The position numbers were made by a program, and so were the translations under genes. Under the pieces are notes generated by a model. The model was not told the DNA's origin, did no database searches, and saw nothing but the letters and a program-made list of their open reading frames with translations. Of a stretch of DNA of 64,000 bases, positions 16,958 to 25,779 are shown piece by piece. The stretch lies in NCBI RefSeq assembly GCF_001261915.1, contig NZ_CVRT01000030.1, positions 96,577 to 160,576 on the forward strand. The letters run 5' to 3'. How positions within the stretch are numbered: position 1 is the first letter of the stretch; each line of letters opens with the position of its first letter. The DNA is from Halorubrum sp. SD626R. GTDB taxonomy: Archaea; Halobacteriota; Halobacteria; Halobacteriales; Haloferacaceae.

Positions 16958-18862
16958 GTGACAGACGACCACGGCGGGTTTGAACACGCTCGGGAGAACG
17001 TTGACGGCCACCCGATGGTGAATTTGCTCGGCTACGCCAAACGCTACTGGCCGACTCTCACGCTCGGCGTGCTTGCAGCGTTCCTTACGAGGTTTGCCCG
17101 GCTGGTTCCACCGATTGTCGTCGCGGCCGCCATCGATCGAGCGATCCGCGGCTCGGCCGACGCGGGACTGTTGACCGACGTGGGCTTGCTGCCGCCGGGT
17201 GAGATCACCGGCGAGGCGGCCCGCCTCGCGGTACTTGAACAGCTCGTACTCATCGCGGTGCTTGCGTATCTGGTCCGGTCGCTCGCTCGGTTTGTGTCTC
17301 GCTATCTGCTTCAAGCGACGGCCCAGAAGGTTCAGCGTGATCTGCGAAACGATACATATGACCATCTCCAGCGGCTCTCGATGGATTTCTTCGCCGATCA
17401 TCAGACTGGCGGCATGATGTCGATCCTCAACAGCGATATCAACCGGCTTGAGCAGTTCCTGAATACGGAGTTTCGACAACTCATCCGTGTGGTCGCAACG
17501 GTCGGTGGGATTGCGATCATCCTGTGGACATACTCGCCGAAGTTGGCCCTCATCGCGCTTGCACCCGTCCCAGTCATCGGACTGGCTAGTGGGCAGTTTC
17601 TCACCTGGATCGAGCCGCGGTATAAATCGATTCGCGAGACTGTCGCTCGACTGAACACGCGGCTTGAGAACAACCTGGGTGGCGCGGCGGTGATTAAGGC
17701 GTTCGACCGGTACGGGTTTGAGCAGAGTCGGGTCGCTGAGCAGAGCGAAGCGTACCACGACGAGAAGGTTGCGGCGCTACAAATCCGACGTGGATTCTTT
17801 GCGACGCTACGGCTGTTAACCGGCGTCGTGTTCGTCCTCGTTCTTTACATCGGTGGCACTGATATTATCACCGGCGTTCCTGGCGAGGCAGGAGTGTTGA
17901 CCCTTGGTGGGTTCGCGCTCTTTTTCCTTCTGTTGCGGCGGCTGTACTCGCCGATGCGCCGGGTCGGGAAGTCAGCAAATAAGTACCAGCTTGCGAAGTC
18001 CAGTGCCGAGCGCGTGTTCGGGTTGCTCGGCCGTGAGCCAACTATTACGAGCCCCGACTCACCGCACACTCCTGAGTCGATTGACGGGGAAGTCACGTTC
18101 GACGATGTGACGTTCGCCTACGGGGACCGCGAGCCTGTCCTTCATGATGTCTCGCTTGATGTGCCGGCGGGGACGACAATCGGCCTTGCTGGGGCGACTG
18201 GGGCCGGGAAATCAACACTCCTGAAACTCATTCCTCGGTTCCACGATGTCGATGACGGAGAAGTCCGGGTTGATGGGACTGATGTCCGGGAGTATGATCT
18301 ACAGTCGTTACGGGATTCGATCGCCATCGTTGAGCAGAATCCGTACCTGTTCTCTGGGACTGTCGCGGAGAATATCGCGTATGGCGATCGCGAGACACTT
18401 GAGGCCGAGTGGGCGGAGGAACCTGACAAGAGCGCCCGCGCTCGGGTTAAGCGAGCCGCTGAGGCCGCTGCGGCTGACGAGTTCATCACCGACCTCCCGG
18501 ATGGATACGATACGCAAGTTGGCGAGCGAGGTATCAAACTCTCGGGCGGCCAGCGTCAGCGCCTTGCTATTGCCCGGGCACTACTCAATGACCCCGAGAT
18601 CATCGTTTTTGATGAGGCCACATCGGATGTTGATACGGAGACTGAGGAGCTGATTCAAGAAAGCCTTGAGCGGCTGGTCGAGGAGCGGACCGCGTTCATC
18701 ATTGCCCACCGACTGTCGACGATTCAGAACGCAGACGAGATCGTTGTCATGGATCAGGGCCGGATCGTCGAGCAGGGCGATCACGAAGAACTAGTTGCGG
18801 GTAAGGGAACATATGCGAATCTCTGGCAGGGGCAGGCTGAGGCTTCTGCTGCTGACGACTGA
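16958..18862 (+). CDS. ABC-type exporter (fused membrane and ATPase half-transporter)
   Basis: About 635 residues, an MsbA/LmrA-like half transporter acting as a homodimer. The N-terminal half has five or six hydrophobic segments (for example LTLGVLAAFLTRFARLVPPIV, VLAYLVRSLARFV, LLTGVVFVLVLYIGG). The ATPase domain shows Walker A GATGAGKSTLLKLI, signature LSGGQRQRLAIARALL, Walker B IIVFDEATSD and the switch His in IIAHRLSTI. The start is uncertain: GTG at 16958 (reading VTDDHGG) and ATG at 17015 are both plausible, and an upstream TTG at 16931 is less so. Substrate unknown; lipids or hydrophobic drugs are typical for the family. Confidence 0.85.
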   Translation: MTDDHGGFEHARENVDGHPMVNLLGYAKRYWPTLTLGVLAAFLTRFARLVPPIVVAAAIDRAIRGSADAGLLTDVGLLPPGEITGEAARLAVLEQLVLIAVLAYLVRSLARFVSRYLLQATAQKVQRDLRNDTYDHLQRLSMDFFADHQTGGMMSILNSDINRLEQFLNTEFRQLIRVVATVGGIAIILWTYSPKLALIALAPVPVIGLASGQFLTWIEPRYKSIRETVARLNTRLENNLGGAAVIKAFDRYGFEQSRVAEQSEAYHDEKVAALQIRRGFFATLRLLTGVVFVLVLYIGGTDIITGVPGEAGVLTLGGFALFFLLLRRLYSPMRRVGKSANKYQLAKSSAERVFGLLGREPTITSPDSPHTPESIDGEVTFDDVTFAYGDREPVLHDVSLDVPAGTTIGLAGATGAGKSTLLKLIPRFHDVDDGEVRVDGTDVREYDLQSLRDSIAIVEQNPYLFSGTVAENIAYGDRETLEAEWAEEPDKSARARVKRAAEAAAADEFITDLPDGYDTQVGERGIKLSGGQRQRLAIARALLNDPEIIVFDEATSDVDTETEELIQESLERLVEERTAFIIAHRLSTIQNADEIVVMDQGRIVEQGDHEELVAGKGTYANLWQGQAEASAADD

Positions 18863-18989
18863 CGCCCGGCCGGGGCCCTGTTATGTTTACCGACAGGCTT
18901 GATGACGGATTCACTGATTGCCGAACAATCCACCCAGCAAAGCTTGTGTCGTACTGTGCTTATTAAATATCGAATGTTTTTGAATATTT

Positions 18990-19300
18990 GCGGAGCAGGG
19001 GTCCCCCTACAGAGAGGCCCCCCCTTGCGGCAGGCCCCCCTTCGACCTCCTTACAGCAGGACCCCCCTCGGGCCCGGTGAGGGTCCCCTTCGGTCCCCCC
19101 TTTCAGTGGAAGTTTCCATTCCTCTGTAACGCGCGGTCCCGCGCGCCAGTTGCGCCCGCGCACCCGGTGACCGCGCGCGGATACCACGCGCGTCAATTAT
19201 GCGCTAGCGCACCCGAGGCCGAGCGCAGCCGGGGGCACACAGCCGAGCGTGCCTACACTCGGCCGCCCGGCCGCTCACAAGTGCGCACCTGCGCTTCACA
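18990..19300 (+). repeat. G/C-homopolymer and CG-alternating low-complexity tract
   Basis: Bases 18990-19110 contain six or seven degenerate units with runs of four to seven C, such as GGCCCCCCCTTGCGGCA and GGACCCCCCTCGGGCC, spaced about 18-25 bases. This is followed by a CG-alternating section (GCGCGCGGATACCACGCGCG) to about 19300. No coding frame is credible. The tract lies directly before an AT-rich promoter-like segment (AAATTATTTATTACTC, about 19360) upstream of the zinc-ribbon genes. It may be a regulatory, structural or replication-related region of a mobile replicon. Confidence 0.45.
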
Positions 19301-19458
19301 TGCGCCCATATACACACATACGTCCGCGAAATCTGTTGATAAGTAAAAGTATCGCAAGAAATTATTTATTACTCTCTTGTTTTTGTATTTCTGTGCTTCC
19401 GCGAGCCTGGAAGTCACTGAGGAACTGCTCGCTCACCGCCAGCCGAACACCACAACAA

Positions 19459-19845
19459 ATGTCCGTCACACCCCACCCGACGACGCACCAGCCGCTCACG
19501 ACTACCCACGCCACGCTGCGCCTCGCTGAGCGCTCCCCCGAGACTGACCACTCCGTCCAGACGCTCTGGAATGACGGGGTAACCGCAGACCTCCCTGACA
19601 AGGATTTCGACGGTGCTCGCTACTACCCGCCTGCCGATGTCGTTATCTGCCAAACTGGCAACGCCCTTGTGACCGTAGTCGATGCGGCCGCGACCCGTGT
19701 CCGGACGCCTGGTGCCGTACAGTGCCCGGAGTGTGAGAAGCCGCACGAGGCAGCACTGATGGACGCCTGCCCGTGGTGTGGCGTGGAGACACCCGAGGGG
19801 CGGACAACTGGGACGATTACGGTGCGCTACACGGAGGGTCGATAA
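19459..19845 (+). CDS. Zinc-ribbon protein of plasmid/virus-like type
   Basis: A 128-residue protein; the ATG at 19459 is chosen because it follows an AT-rich promoter-like stretch. The C-terminal third has two CxxC pairs (CPECEKPHEAALMDACPWC) forming a zinc ribbon. The N-terminal part is unrecognised and rich in Thr and His. Haloarchaeal plasmids and viruses commonly carry such short zinc proteins. The stop overlaps the next start (TAATG), so the two genes are coupled. Confidence 0.65.
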   Translation: MSVTPHPTTHQPLTTTHATLRLAERSPETDHSVQTLWNDGVTADLPDKDFDGARYYPPADVVICQTGNALVTVVDAAATRVRTPGAVQCPECEKPHEAALMDACPWCGVETPEGRTTGTITVRYTEGR

Positions 19846-20159
19846 TGGCGGTTCGAGAGGGCCTCACTCACCTCACCGATCTGACCGGCTCTGGCGATAA
19901 CGTCCTCGTGAAGGCGCTTGTCACTCACATCCAAGATCTCGACAGTCACAAGCCGTACCAGAAAGGCTTGCTGCGTGATCGGTCGATGAGTGACGATGAG
20001 GTCCGGCCGTTCGTGGTGTACGATGCAGACCTCCGTTTAGACAAGGGGAAGGTATACGTTCTCAACGGAACTGATTACGAGTACGCGCCGTCAGGTGAGA
20101 TTCAGGTCGTGCTTGGAGAGGACGCGTACTCCGAGGAGATCGCAGACACGTCAGAGTAG
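19845..20159 (+). CDS. Small protein cotranscribed with the zinc-ribbon gene
   Basis: A 104-residue acidic protein without recognised motifs, starting at the ATG that shares one base with the stop of the preceding gene. The middle reads VYDADLRLDKGKVYVLNGTDYEYA, which looks like a beta-rich fold. Function unknown; its coupling to the zinc-ribbon protein suggests they work together. Confidence 0.6.
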   Translation: MAVREGLTHLTDLTGSGDNVLVKALVTHIQDLDSHKPYQKGLLRDRSMSDDEVRPFVVYDADLRLDKGKVYVLNGTDYEYAPSGEIQVVLGEDAYSEEIADTSE

Positions 20160-20389
20160 GCCACCTAAGACGCGCTGAGTGGCGCACAATCTCCTCATGC
20201 TCTCGTTGGAGTCATTTTGAGTGGTCTTCCCCAAAATAGCTGATCAAATCTCTCTTGTAGCGTCTCTCGGATTCTTGATTGAGTCTTTTGCGCCAGAGAT
20301 ACATCGTGCGAGTCGGCCAGGAGAAAGCGACCTCACCTGGGGAGTCAGGTCTAGAACTATAACAGCCAGCTTGATTGGGCGATTGGTGA

Positions 20390-20674
20390 TTACGACTCGA
20401 ACGACGTCCCGACTCCGTCAGCAACCGCTTGGAGATCGGCCTTCCGGAACGGGGAGTTGTCGGCCGCCTCCGGCGACTCTGCGATGCCGACGTGCGCCCG
20501 GATGAGTTGCCGCATCTGCGATGTTGATGATTGCCCCGTCTTGTCGACATCGACTCCGAGTGCCTCACAAATCGCTTGTAGCTCCTCCTTCGTGAACGAC
20601 GCCCTGACCTCCCGTTCGAAGCGATCGGTTGCCACTCGAATCGCGTTTCGAAGTTCTTGGACGGTATGACTCAT
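20390..20674 (-). CDS. Small protein with SAP/Rho-N-like helical repeats
   Basis: A 94-residue protein. Residues 25-62 (FTKEELQAICEALGVDVDK, then TSQMRQLIRAHVG) resemble a SAP or Rho-N helix-extended loop-helix that binds nucleic acid, and the last 20 residues (FRKADLQAVADGVG) look like the first half of another copy. There is no operon partner; the genes on both sides lie more than 200 bases away. The domain call is my reading. Confidence 0.5.
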   Translation of the reverse strand: MSHTVQELRNAIRVATDRFEREVRASFTKEELQAICEALGVDVDKTGQSSTSQMRQLIRAHVGIAESPEAADNSPFRKADLQAVADGVGTSFES

Positions 20675-20940
20675 GACTCTCCACTCTCCGCTTATTCACC
20701 TCAAAGTTCCTATGCAGTTGCGGTGAGACGTGTCCAGGGATTCGGACCTATCACCCCTGTCATTCCTGAACTCAGCCTCTGTATCTCGGACGGCACTCTT
20801 GCCCGGATAAAGGTGATTCAGCGGGCCGATCGGTACGCGCGTCTCCGGTGTTGACCTCGGAGAGGTCAGACTCTGTACCTACTATGAGTCTCCGTAGATC
20901 GCGCTACCCACATCAGGACTCTATCTCGTACGAGAGATGC

Positions 20941-21417
20941 TCACTCGTCCCAGAATTCTTCGATCCGTTCGTCAAGACGGGCAAGTACGGTGGTGAGTAC
21001 GTCTCGCCACTCGGGTGGATACTCAGCATCCTCGCCTGGTGTTGCTGCGTCCGGAGGTGGATGGAAGTGCTCGCGGAGGTTGTGATCGTTGGGATGGCGA
21101 TCCCATCGACACTCCCACGAATTGCTCGTCTGATACTGCTCAGTGTAGTGGATGCTGAAGTCGTCCGTCTCGAACCATCGGATCCGAAGTGAGGCACGTG
21201 TGACCCCGCTGCGGAAGTACCCGAGGTCGTAATCAGCAACGACAGCGTTTGGCGCGTATGCTGGCTGTGCATTGACACTCTCGAATCGGGCGCTTCGGAG
21301 CAGGTGAGCGGTAATCCGGTCGAGAACCGCAGCATCGATTGGGCCGGTACTGGGTGGATTGCCCGGCTGCTCAGGCATCGATGTGCCCGGGAGGGCTACC
21401 AGAGGCAGGGTGGTCAC
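20941..21417 (-). CDS. TumE-family toxin-like protein
   Basis: A 158-residue protein. The region ADYDLGYFRSGVTRASLRIR, then FSIHYTEQYQTS and WECRWDRHPNDHNLREHFH, matches the TumE toxin family, where an RWD..PH/NDHNL..HFH block is characteristic. It partly overlaps the 3' end of an HTH gene upstream on the same strand by 47 bases, as expected for a toxin-antitoxin pair. The true start may be the internal Met at about residue 14 (MPEQPGNPP), which would shorten the overlap. Target unknown; TumE is thought to be a nucleic-acid-acting toxin. Confidence 0.7.
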   Translation of the reverse strand: MTTLPLVALPGTSMPEQPGNPPSTGPIDAAVLDRITAHLLRSARFESVNAQPAYAPNAVVADYDLGYFRSGVTRASLRIRWFETDDFSIHYTEQYQTSNSWECRWDRHPNDHNLREHFHPPPDAATPGEDAEYPPEWRDVLTTVLARLDERIEEFWDE

Positions 21418-21940
21418 GTCGCGCCGCGTCGAGGAGCGTTGCTCGTCGTTCGAGCGTTTTCCACTCAGAGAGGGCCTCCCATGCGTCTTCGGTTGTCATT
21501 TCTCTGCTGGCTTCAACCAGAGAAATCTCGTTCGGATCGTCTGCATCGAATTGCGTTCTGTACGCTTCGATTTTGTCGAGTGTGTCTGTTAGTTCGTCAA
21601 CGAGTTCCTGCTCGGCGTATTTGTCACGGAGACGGTCGATACGTCGCCACTGAAAATACGCGTTGTTGCGCTCGTACCGGACGGGCCGACCGTCGTGGCG
21701 GTGAACCATGCCCATCTCGTCGAACCACGCGAGATAGTCTCGGGCTGTCTCGGTCCCACAGTCGGCGAGGTCGGCGATCCCGGAGACCTTCGTGGGCGTT
21801 CGAAGCCCAGTGATGACATCAAGGAGCCGTTCGCGGATCGGTCCGTCTGTGAGAAGCGTTTCAGGTGACGCAAGTTCAGTGAGATCTGGTCGCGATTCCG
21901 CACCGTCATACGCTTCCTCAGGGATGTCAGTAACGTCCAT
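21371..21940 (-). CDS. Winged-helix regulator/antitoxin partner of the TumE-like protein
   Basis: A 189-residue protein with a helix-turn-helix at residues 35-85 (IRERLLDVITGLRTPTKVSG, then IADLADCGTETARDYLAWFDEMGMV), followed by a helical C-terminal region (RIDRLRDKYAEQELVDELTD). Haloarchaea often pair this HTH type with a TumE-like protein. It is the upstream gene of the pair and overlaps the toxin gene by 47 bases. It probably neutralises the toxin and represses the promoter. Confidence 0.7.
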   Translation of the reverse strand: MDVTDIPEEAYDGAESRPDLTELASPETLLTDGPIRERLLDVITGLRTPTKVSGIADLADCGTETARDYLAWFDEMGMVHRHDGRPVRYERNNAYFQWRRIDRLRDKYAEQELVDELTDTLDKIEAYRTQFDADDPNEISLVEASREMTTEDAWEALSEWKTLERRATLLDAARRDHPASGSPPGHIDA

Positions 21941-22203
21941 GCGTGTCGCCTCGTTAGTACAGAGGTAGGTTTGAAGCGATATATATCTGTGGACTACTGA
22001 ATTAATTCTGTTTACCTGTCGCTCGGACGACCGAACGCAGGGTTCGTCTCGCGGCTGCGATCGTAGCCATCAATCGGTTAACCCCAACCCGTAGTGGCTC
22101 AATCGGGGGCAGTGATCTCGTCGAAGCCAGTCCTTCACTACCAGTCCCCTCTGTGGAAAGTGACAACTTTCTCTGGGACTCACCAACCCACTCCATCAAG
22201 CAG

Positions 22204-22707
22204 CTACTGCTTGTGCCACTCACTAAGCAACACCTGCTCAGTCTGACGGAGCTGTTCAACCGATGGCGAGCCCTCATTGACCGTACACGCAACTGTCTCC
22301 TCACCAGACCGATCACAGACGATGACGTCATGACGCTCAAGCTGCGCGAGTGTGCGCTCTAAAGCAGCCTCATCATCCACGCCACTGAGCTGTCTGAGGT
22401 CACTGACATCAAGCGTGGTCTGTGGCTCGCTGAGGAAGGTCGCAACCAGTTTCGCCTCTGGATGGTCACCAAACACCCACGTCAGCGGCGTGTCCTCTGC
22501 ATACGCGTCTCGCTGTGACCGCTCACTGCGCTCTTTGTTCCCACCAGTGTCGTTTGGTGCGAAACGTCTGGTGAGCGTGGCGCGGAGCTCACGAGCCCGG
22601 TTCACGGGCAAGTGATTGCGCAAACGCGCCCCGTTGTTGATTTTCGACGTGATCGTCGCCGTCGTCGGGAGCATCGCCGTCGGGTTATCGATGAGGTTGT
22701 GGAACAT
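22204..22707 (-). CDS. Winged-helix protein of the AEDTPLTWVFG family, copy 1
   Basis: A 167-residue protein whose C-terminal 100 residues hold the segment YAEDTPLTWVFGDHPEAK, followed by a winged-helix pattern (LRQLSGVDDEAALERTLAQL, then ERHDVIVCDRSG). The same segment occurs twice in the protein at 23692. The N-terminal 60 residues are basic and unrecognised. The extended start at 22707 is uncertain; MLPTTATIT at 22674 is an alternative. Probably a DNA-binding regulator of plasmid or transposon origin. Confidence 0.6.
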   Translation of the reverse strand: MFHNLIDNPTAMLPTTATITSKINNGARLRNHLPVNRARELRATLTRRFAPNDTGGNKERSERSQRDAYAEDTPLTWVFGDHPEAKLVATFLSEPQTTLDVSDLRQLSGVDDEAALERTLAQLERHDVIVCDRSGEETVACTVNEGSPSVEQLRQTEQVLLSEWHKQ

Positions 22708-22929
22708 GGTCTAAGTGCCCGTCGCAAAGTCGCCTCCCGCAGTGTGGCCGTGGTTCGTGCTCATTGATCCTGCTTCGGGGGTGCTTGTTCGGGGAGCCAG
22801 CACGTGAGACGACTCACACTCCGCATATTGGTGGGTGGGGTCAAAAACTTTGTCCTAAGCAAGTTCTTGTGTGAACACTCTCAAAACACTTTTATCCAAA
22901 GGAGTGTTAACGATCCCCAACCACGGTGA

Positions 22930-23250
22930 GTGACAATCCCCGAAATTTCCCACCACCCGTTCGACACCGAAGAGGAAGCTCGCCTTGCGGGGCAAATTGT
23001 GTACAAGCTACTCCGCAAGCGAGTGCTGGGGAGTCACAAGAAACAGATCACTACCGTCGCAGGGTGGTTTCCAACACACAAGCAGGGCCGTGTGAAGGCA
23101 CTGCTTGAGACGATGGCTCGGAAGCCAGGAGTTCCAGTGACGATGTACGGTGGTGGACATCGGAACAATGTCCAGCTGGTCGCCTTCGAGCCGGCGATGC
23201 AGTTTGCTGACCGGTGTGGGGCAGACACAGAGTGGATCCCCGACCCCTAA
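22930..23250 (+). CDS. Small unknown protein, paralogue of the gene at 23287
   Basis: A 106-residue protein starting at a GTG. Its plan, a short acidic start, then ARLAGQIVYKLLRKRVLGSHKK, a linker, RVKALLETMARKPGVPVTM and a GGGHRNNVQLVAF end, recurs in the protein encoded on the opposite strand at 23287-23562. Basic and helical, probably DNA-binding, but no family is recognised. The two copies converge tail to tail. Confidence 0.55.
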   Translation: MTIPEISHHPFDTEEEARLAGQIVYKLLRKRVLGSHKKQITTVAGWFPTHKQGRVKALLETMARKPGVPVTMYGGGHRNNVQLVAFEPAMQFADRCGADTEWIPDP

Positions 23251-23286
23251 CCCGCTTAGACACTGTTCGCCGGTCGGAGCGTCCCG

Positions 23287-23562
23287 TTAGAATTCGACGA
23301 TAGGATTGTTGAAGTATGCCGCCGTCACCCAAATCTTATCTCGCTTGACCGTGCCTCCGACCGGAGGGCTTTTTTGAATCAGTGTACGCAAAACCCGCTT
23401 CAGCCGGTTTGGTGTCGGAGATGCTGCAAGATACGAGCGGATCTGCCCTCTTGTGGCTGGAGTTTGTTTGTCGTGGCCTTTCATCCCAAGCTTCCGGATA
23501 ATCTTTTTTGCCAAAACCGTATCGTCATCATCAGAAAAGAGAGTGTTTGGGACGTGTGCCAT
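23287..23562 (-). CDS. Small unknown protein, paralogue of the gene at 22930
   Basis: A 91-residue protein starting at the ATG at 23562 (MAHVPNTLF). TVLAKKIIRKLGMKGHDKQ, then RLKRVLRTLIQKSPPVGGTV and KRDKIWVTAA align with the corresponding blocks of the neighbouring copy, so the two derive from one ancestor and were inverted relative to each other. Function unknown. Confidence 0.5.
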   Translation of the reverse strand: MAHVPNTLFSDDDDTVLAKKIIRKLGMKGHDKQTPATRGQIRSYLAASPTPNRLKRVLRTLIQKSPPVGGTVKRDKIWVTAAYFNNPIVEF

Positions 23563-23691
23563 CGCTGAACTGTGAGTACGTGCCACCGTCTGACATATCA
23601 AATTTTTCTAAGAGGTAAACCCCTCACAAGATACATTGAGAGTATACAAGCCTGCGGCACTAGAAACTATTAAGTCGCTGGCATCTATTGA

Positions 23692-24435
23692 ATGGCGTAT
23701 CCCTGCGGACGCACACATATCATGGCTCCAGACGATCCACATTCGGCGGTTGGACCAATTCCGAAGCACGACGGTACGTATGCTGAGGACACGCCACTCA
23801 CGTGGGTGTTCGGCGCTCACCCAGAAGTGAAGGTGGTCGCCGGGTTTCTCAGCGAGCCTGACACGATACTTGATAAAAAAGGAATTGCTGAACTAACGGG
23901 TGTCTCGCGACCGGCTGTCCCGTCTTATTTGGAATCGATGGTTGAGTGTGGTGTGATCGATGTCGCTACAAGTTCGGGAAAACGTGAGTTGTTCCGGCTC
24001 GGCGAAACGGAAGCTGTTGAGCTCCTGCGGGAACTTGAGGCGACGCTGCTTTCTCGTGCATACGAGGAGTCGGGTGAGTTGCCAACAGGAGAGGTGCAGC
24101 CTCAGCCACCCACTGAAAAAGAGATTGCTGAGCCGTATGCCGAGGACACGCCACTGACCTGGGTGTTTGGTGACCACCCAGAAGCGAAACTGGTTGCTGC
24201 AGTTCTCAGTGAGCCTAACCACGCACTCAGTATCGAAGACTGGTCAACAATCGCGGGAGTAAGTCGCGGCGCGGTGAATAACCATCGTGAACAGCTGATT
24301 GAACAGGGGATTGTTGAGGATGCTGGATCGAGTGGCCGGAAACATCTGTACCAACTCGCAGATACGGCCGTGACCGAGCAGCTGTCGACGCTTGAAGCCC
24401 GACTCCTCCGTGATTGGTACGAACTACAGGGTTGA
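23692..24435 (+). CDS. Two-module winged-helix protein of the AEDTPLTWVFG family
   Basis: A 247-residue protein with two tandem modules. Each begins with the near-identical YAEDTPLTWVFG segment (residues about 30-50 and 145-165) and continues with a winged helix (IAELTGVSRPAVPSYLESMV and WSTIAGVSRGAVNNHREQLI). The start at 23692 fits a TATA-like ACTATTAA about 20 bases upstream, giving a leaderless transcript; MAPDD at 23722 is possible. Together with the minus-strand gene at 22204 this is a family of three modules. Probably transcriptional regulators or antitoxin-like proteins. Confidence 0.65.
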   Translation: MAYPCGRTHIMAPDDPHSAVGPIPKHDGTYAEDTPLTWVFGAHPEVKVVAGFLSEPDTILDKKGIAELTGVSRPAVPSYLESMVECGVIDVATSSGKRELFRLGETEAVELLRELEATLLSRAYEESGELPTGEVQPQPPTEKEIAEPYAEDTPLTWVFGDHPEAKLVAAVLSEPNHALSIEDWSTIAGVSRGAVNNHREQLIEQGIVEDAGSSGRKHLYQLADTAVTEQLSTLEARLLRDWYELQG

Positions 24436-24487
24436 ATGTTCCGTGCGTGACGGCGTGCGCTTACATACAGTATCTCGATAGGCCCGA

Positions 24488-25138
24488 TCAGACGAGTCCT
24501 GCATTAATCAGCGCGGCAGCCGCGGTCACAAGCAACGACAAGAGTGCGAGAATGGCAGCTGCGTAGCGGGCGATAGTAATCCCCCGGTTGTGTTGTTCGC
24601 GAGTATTCCGGACATGGACCGGGATCTTGTGTGCGTCCTGTTTAATCTCGCCAGTCCCGGTCTCATACGAGAGTACCATGTGGAGAGCGTATTCGCCTGG
24701 CGCAACCGAGTTATCAGTCGGAACTGTGTACGTGATCGGTGGATCGCCGTTGTGTTTTTGTTCAAGATAGCTAGCTCCAAACGGGAGCGTCAAGTCACGA
24801 TTCGTGGCTGGTGACTCGAAGAGTGCAGGTGACAGTGGGAAGTGACAGCCGTTCTGGACGAGTTCATTCGTCGTTGTATACTCACTATCTTCAGCAGCTT
24901 CCCCCGTGAGAATACCCTCGTCAGGGTCATACTCTTGTTCAGTAAGTGGAGCGAGACTGGAATCGATTGTTCCAAAATCGGAGACTAGATCTGGATGCGA
25001 ATGGACGACAAAGAGTTGTGCTGTCCTGACATCGCCGCTCCCGACGATATACAGGTCGATTTCAATCTGCTCAGTTGGATCGATTCGAGGCTGTTTTAGA
25101 AGTGGGACGAGCGAATACGCACCATCCCGTGTAGCCAT
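24488..25138 (-). CDS. C-terminally membrane-anchored protein with a beta-rich domain
   Basis: A 216-residue protein. The first 170 residues have alternating hydrophobic strands (IEIDLYIVGSGDVRTAQLFV; PITYTVPTDNSVAPGEYALH) like an immunoglobulin-type domain. The last 25 residues (AAAILALLSLLVTAAAALIN) are one membrane helix, so the protein is probably anchored by its tail. There is no N-terminal signal, so the globular part is likely cytoplasmic. No partner and no family recognised. Confidence 0.6.
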   Translation of the reverse strand: MATRDGAYSLVPLLKQPRIDPTEQIEIDLYIVGSGDVRTAQLFVVHSHPDLVSDFGTIDSSLAPLTEQEYDPDEGILTGEAAEDSEYTTTNELVQNGCHFPLSPALFESPATNRDLTLPFGASYLEQKHNGDPPITYTVPTDNSVAPGEYALHMVLSYETGTGEIKQDAHKIPVHVRNTREQHNRGITIARYAAAILALLSLLVTAAAALINAGLV

Positions 25139-25267
25139 GCCGATTTGTTACTGGTTCGATGTATATATGTTTACTCGGCGCTGTTGAAGTATTCAGAAAG
25201 AGACATACTTCGCTCCGGTTGCGGTCAATACAATTGATTGAGACTTCTCCCAGTACAGAGGAGAGAT

Positions 25268-25656
25268 CTACTCTGAAATATTCGCAACCGCCTCAATTTC
25301 AACACGTAACGCTGGATCGATAAGGCGATTCACCTCCACCATGCTGGTGGCTGGGCGAATGTCACCAAACACTTCACCATGTGCCTCACCGATTGCCTCC
25401 CACTCATCGATATCGATGACGAACATTCGAGTTCGAACCACGTCCTTGAGTGATGCATCAGTCTCTCGAAGGGCATCTTCGATGTTCTGGAGTGCTTTTT
25501 TGTCTGTTTGTACGCGTCGTCTTGACCAACTATATTACCGTCACCGTCAGTCGCTGTCGTCCCAGAAACGTGTACTTGATCGCCCGTTTGAACAGCCCGA
25601 GAATACCCGACTGTTGACTCCCATTCGGTTCCGGACGATATTCGTTTCCGTTCCAT
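25268..25656 (-). pseudogene. RidA-family deaminase gene with a frameshift
   Basis: The N-terminal half reads [20 protein letters not shown], then [26 protein letters not shown], typical of RidA. At a run of A bases (minus strand AGACAAAAAAGC, near 25500) the frame is lost. The next frame continues with family sequence: [20 protein letters not shown], then [20 protein letters not shown] and [11 protein letters not shown] to a stop at 25268. The catalytic Arg of the RTRMFV segment is therefore present but out of frame. A one-base change in the run explains the break. It could be a recent mutation, a sequencing error or slippage-based expression. Confidence 0.85.
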
Positions 25657-25779
25657 GATTCAAGCTCATGGCTATTCTTGAAAGAAGTTCGGTCGATAAC
25701 GCATGAGAATCATTTCTACCGGCAGACCATTTCGCGACTCCTGACAAAGATTTAACTCACGTCCTGCACCTCGTGAGGT

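Noticed and set aside
25177..25194. GGCGCTGTTGAAGTATTC as a solo insertion-sequence end
   Set aside because: Resembles haloarchaeal IS ends, but no matching opposite end, transposase or duplication was found nearby.
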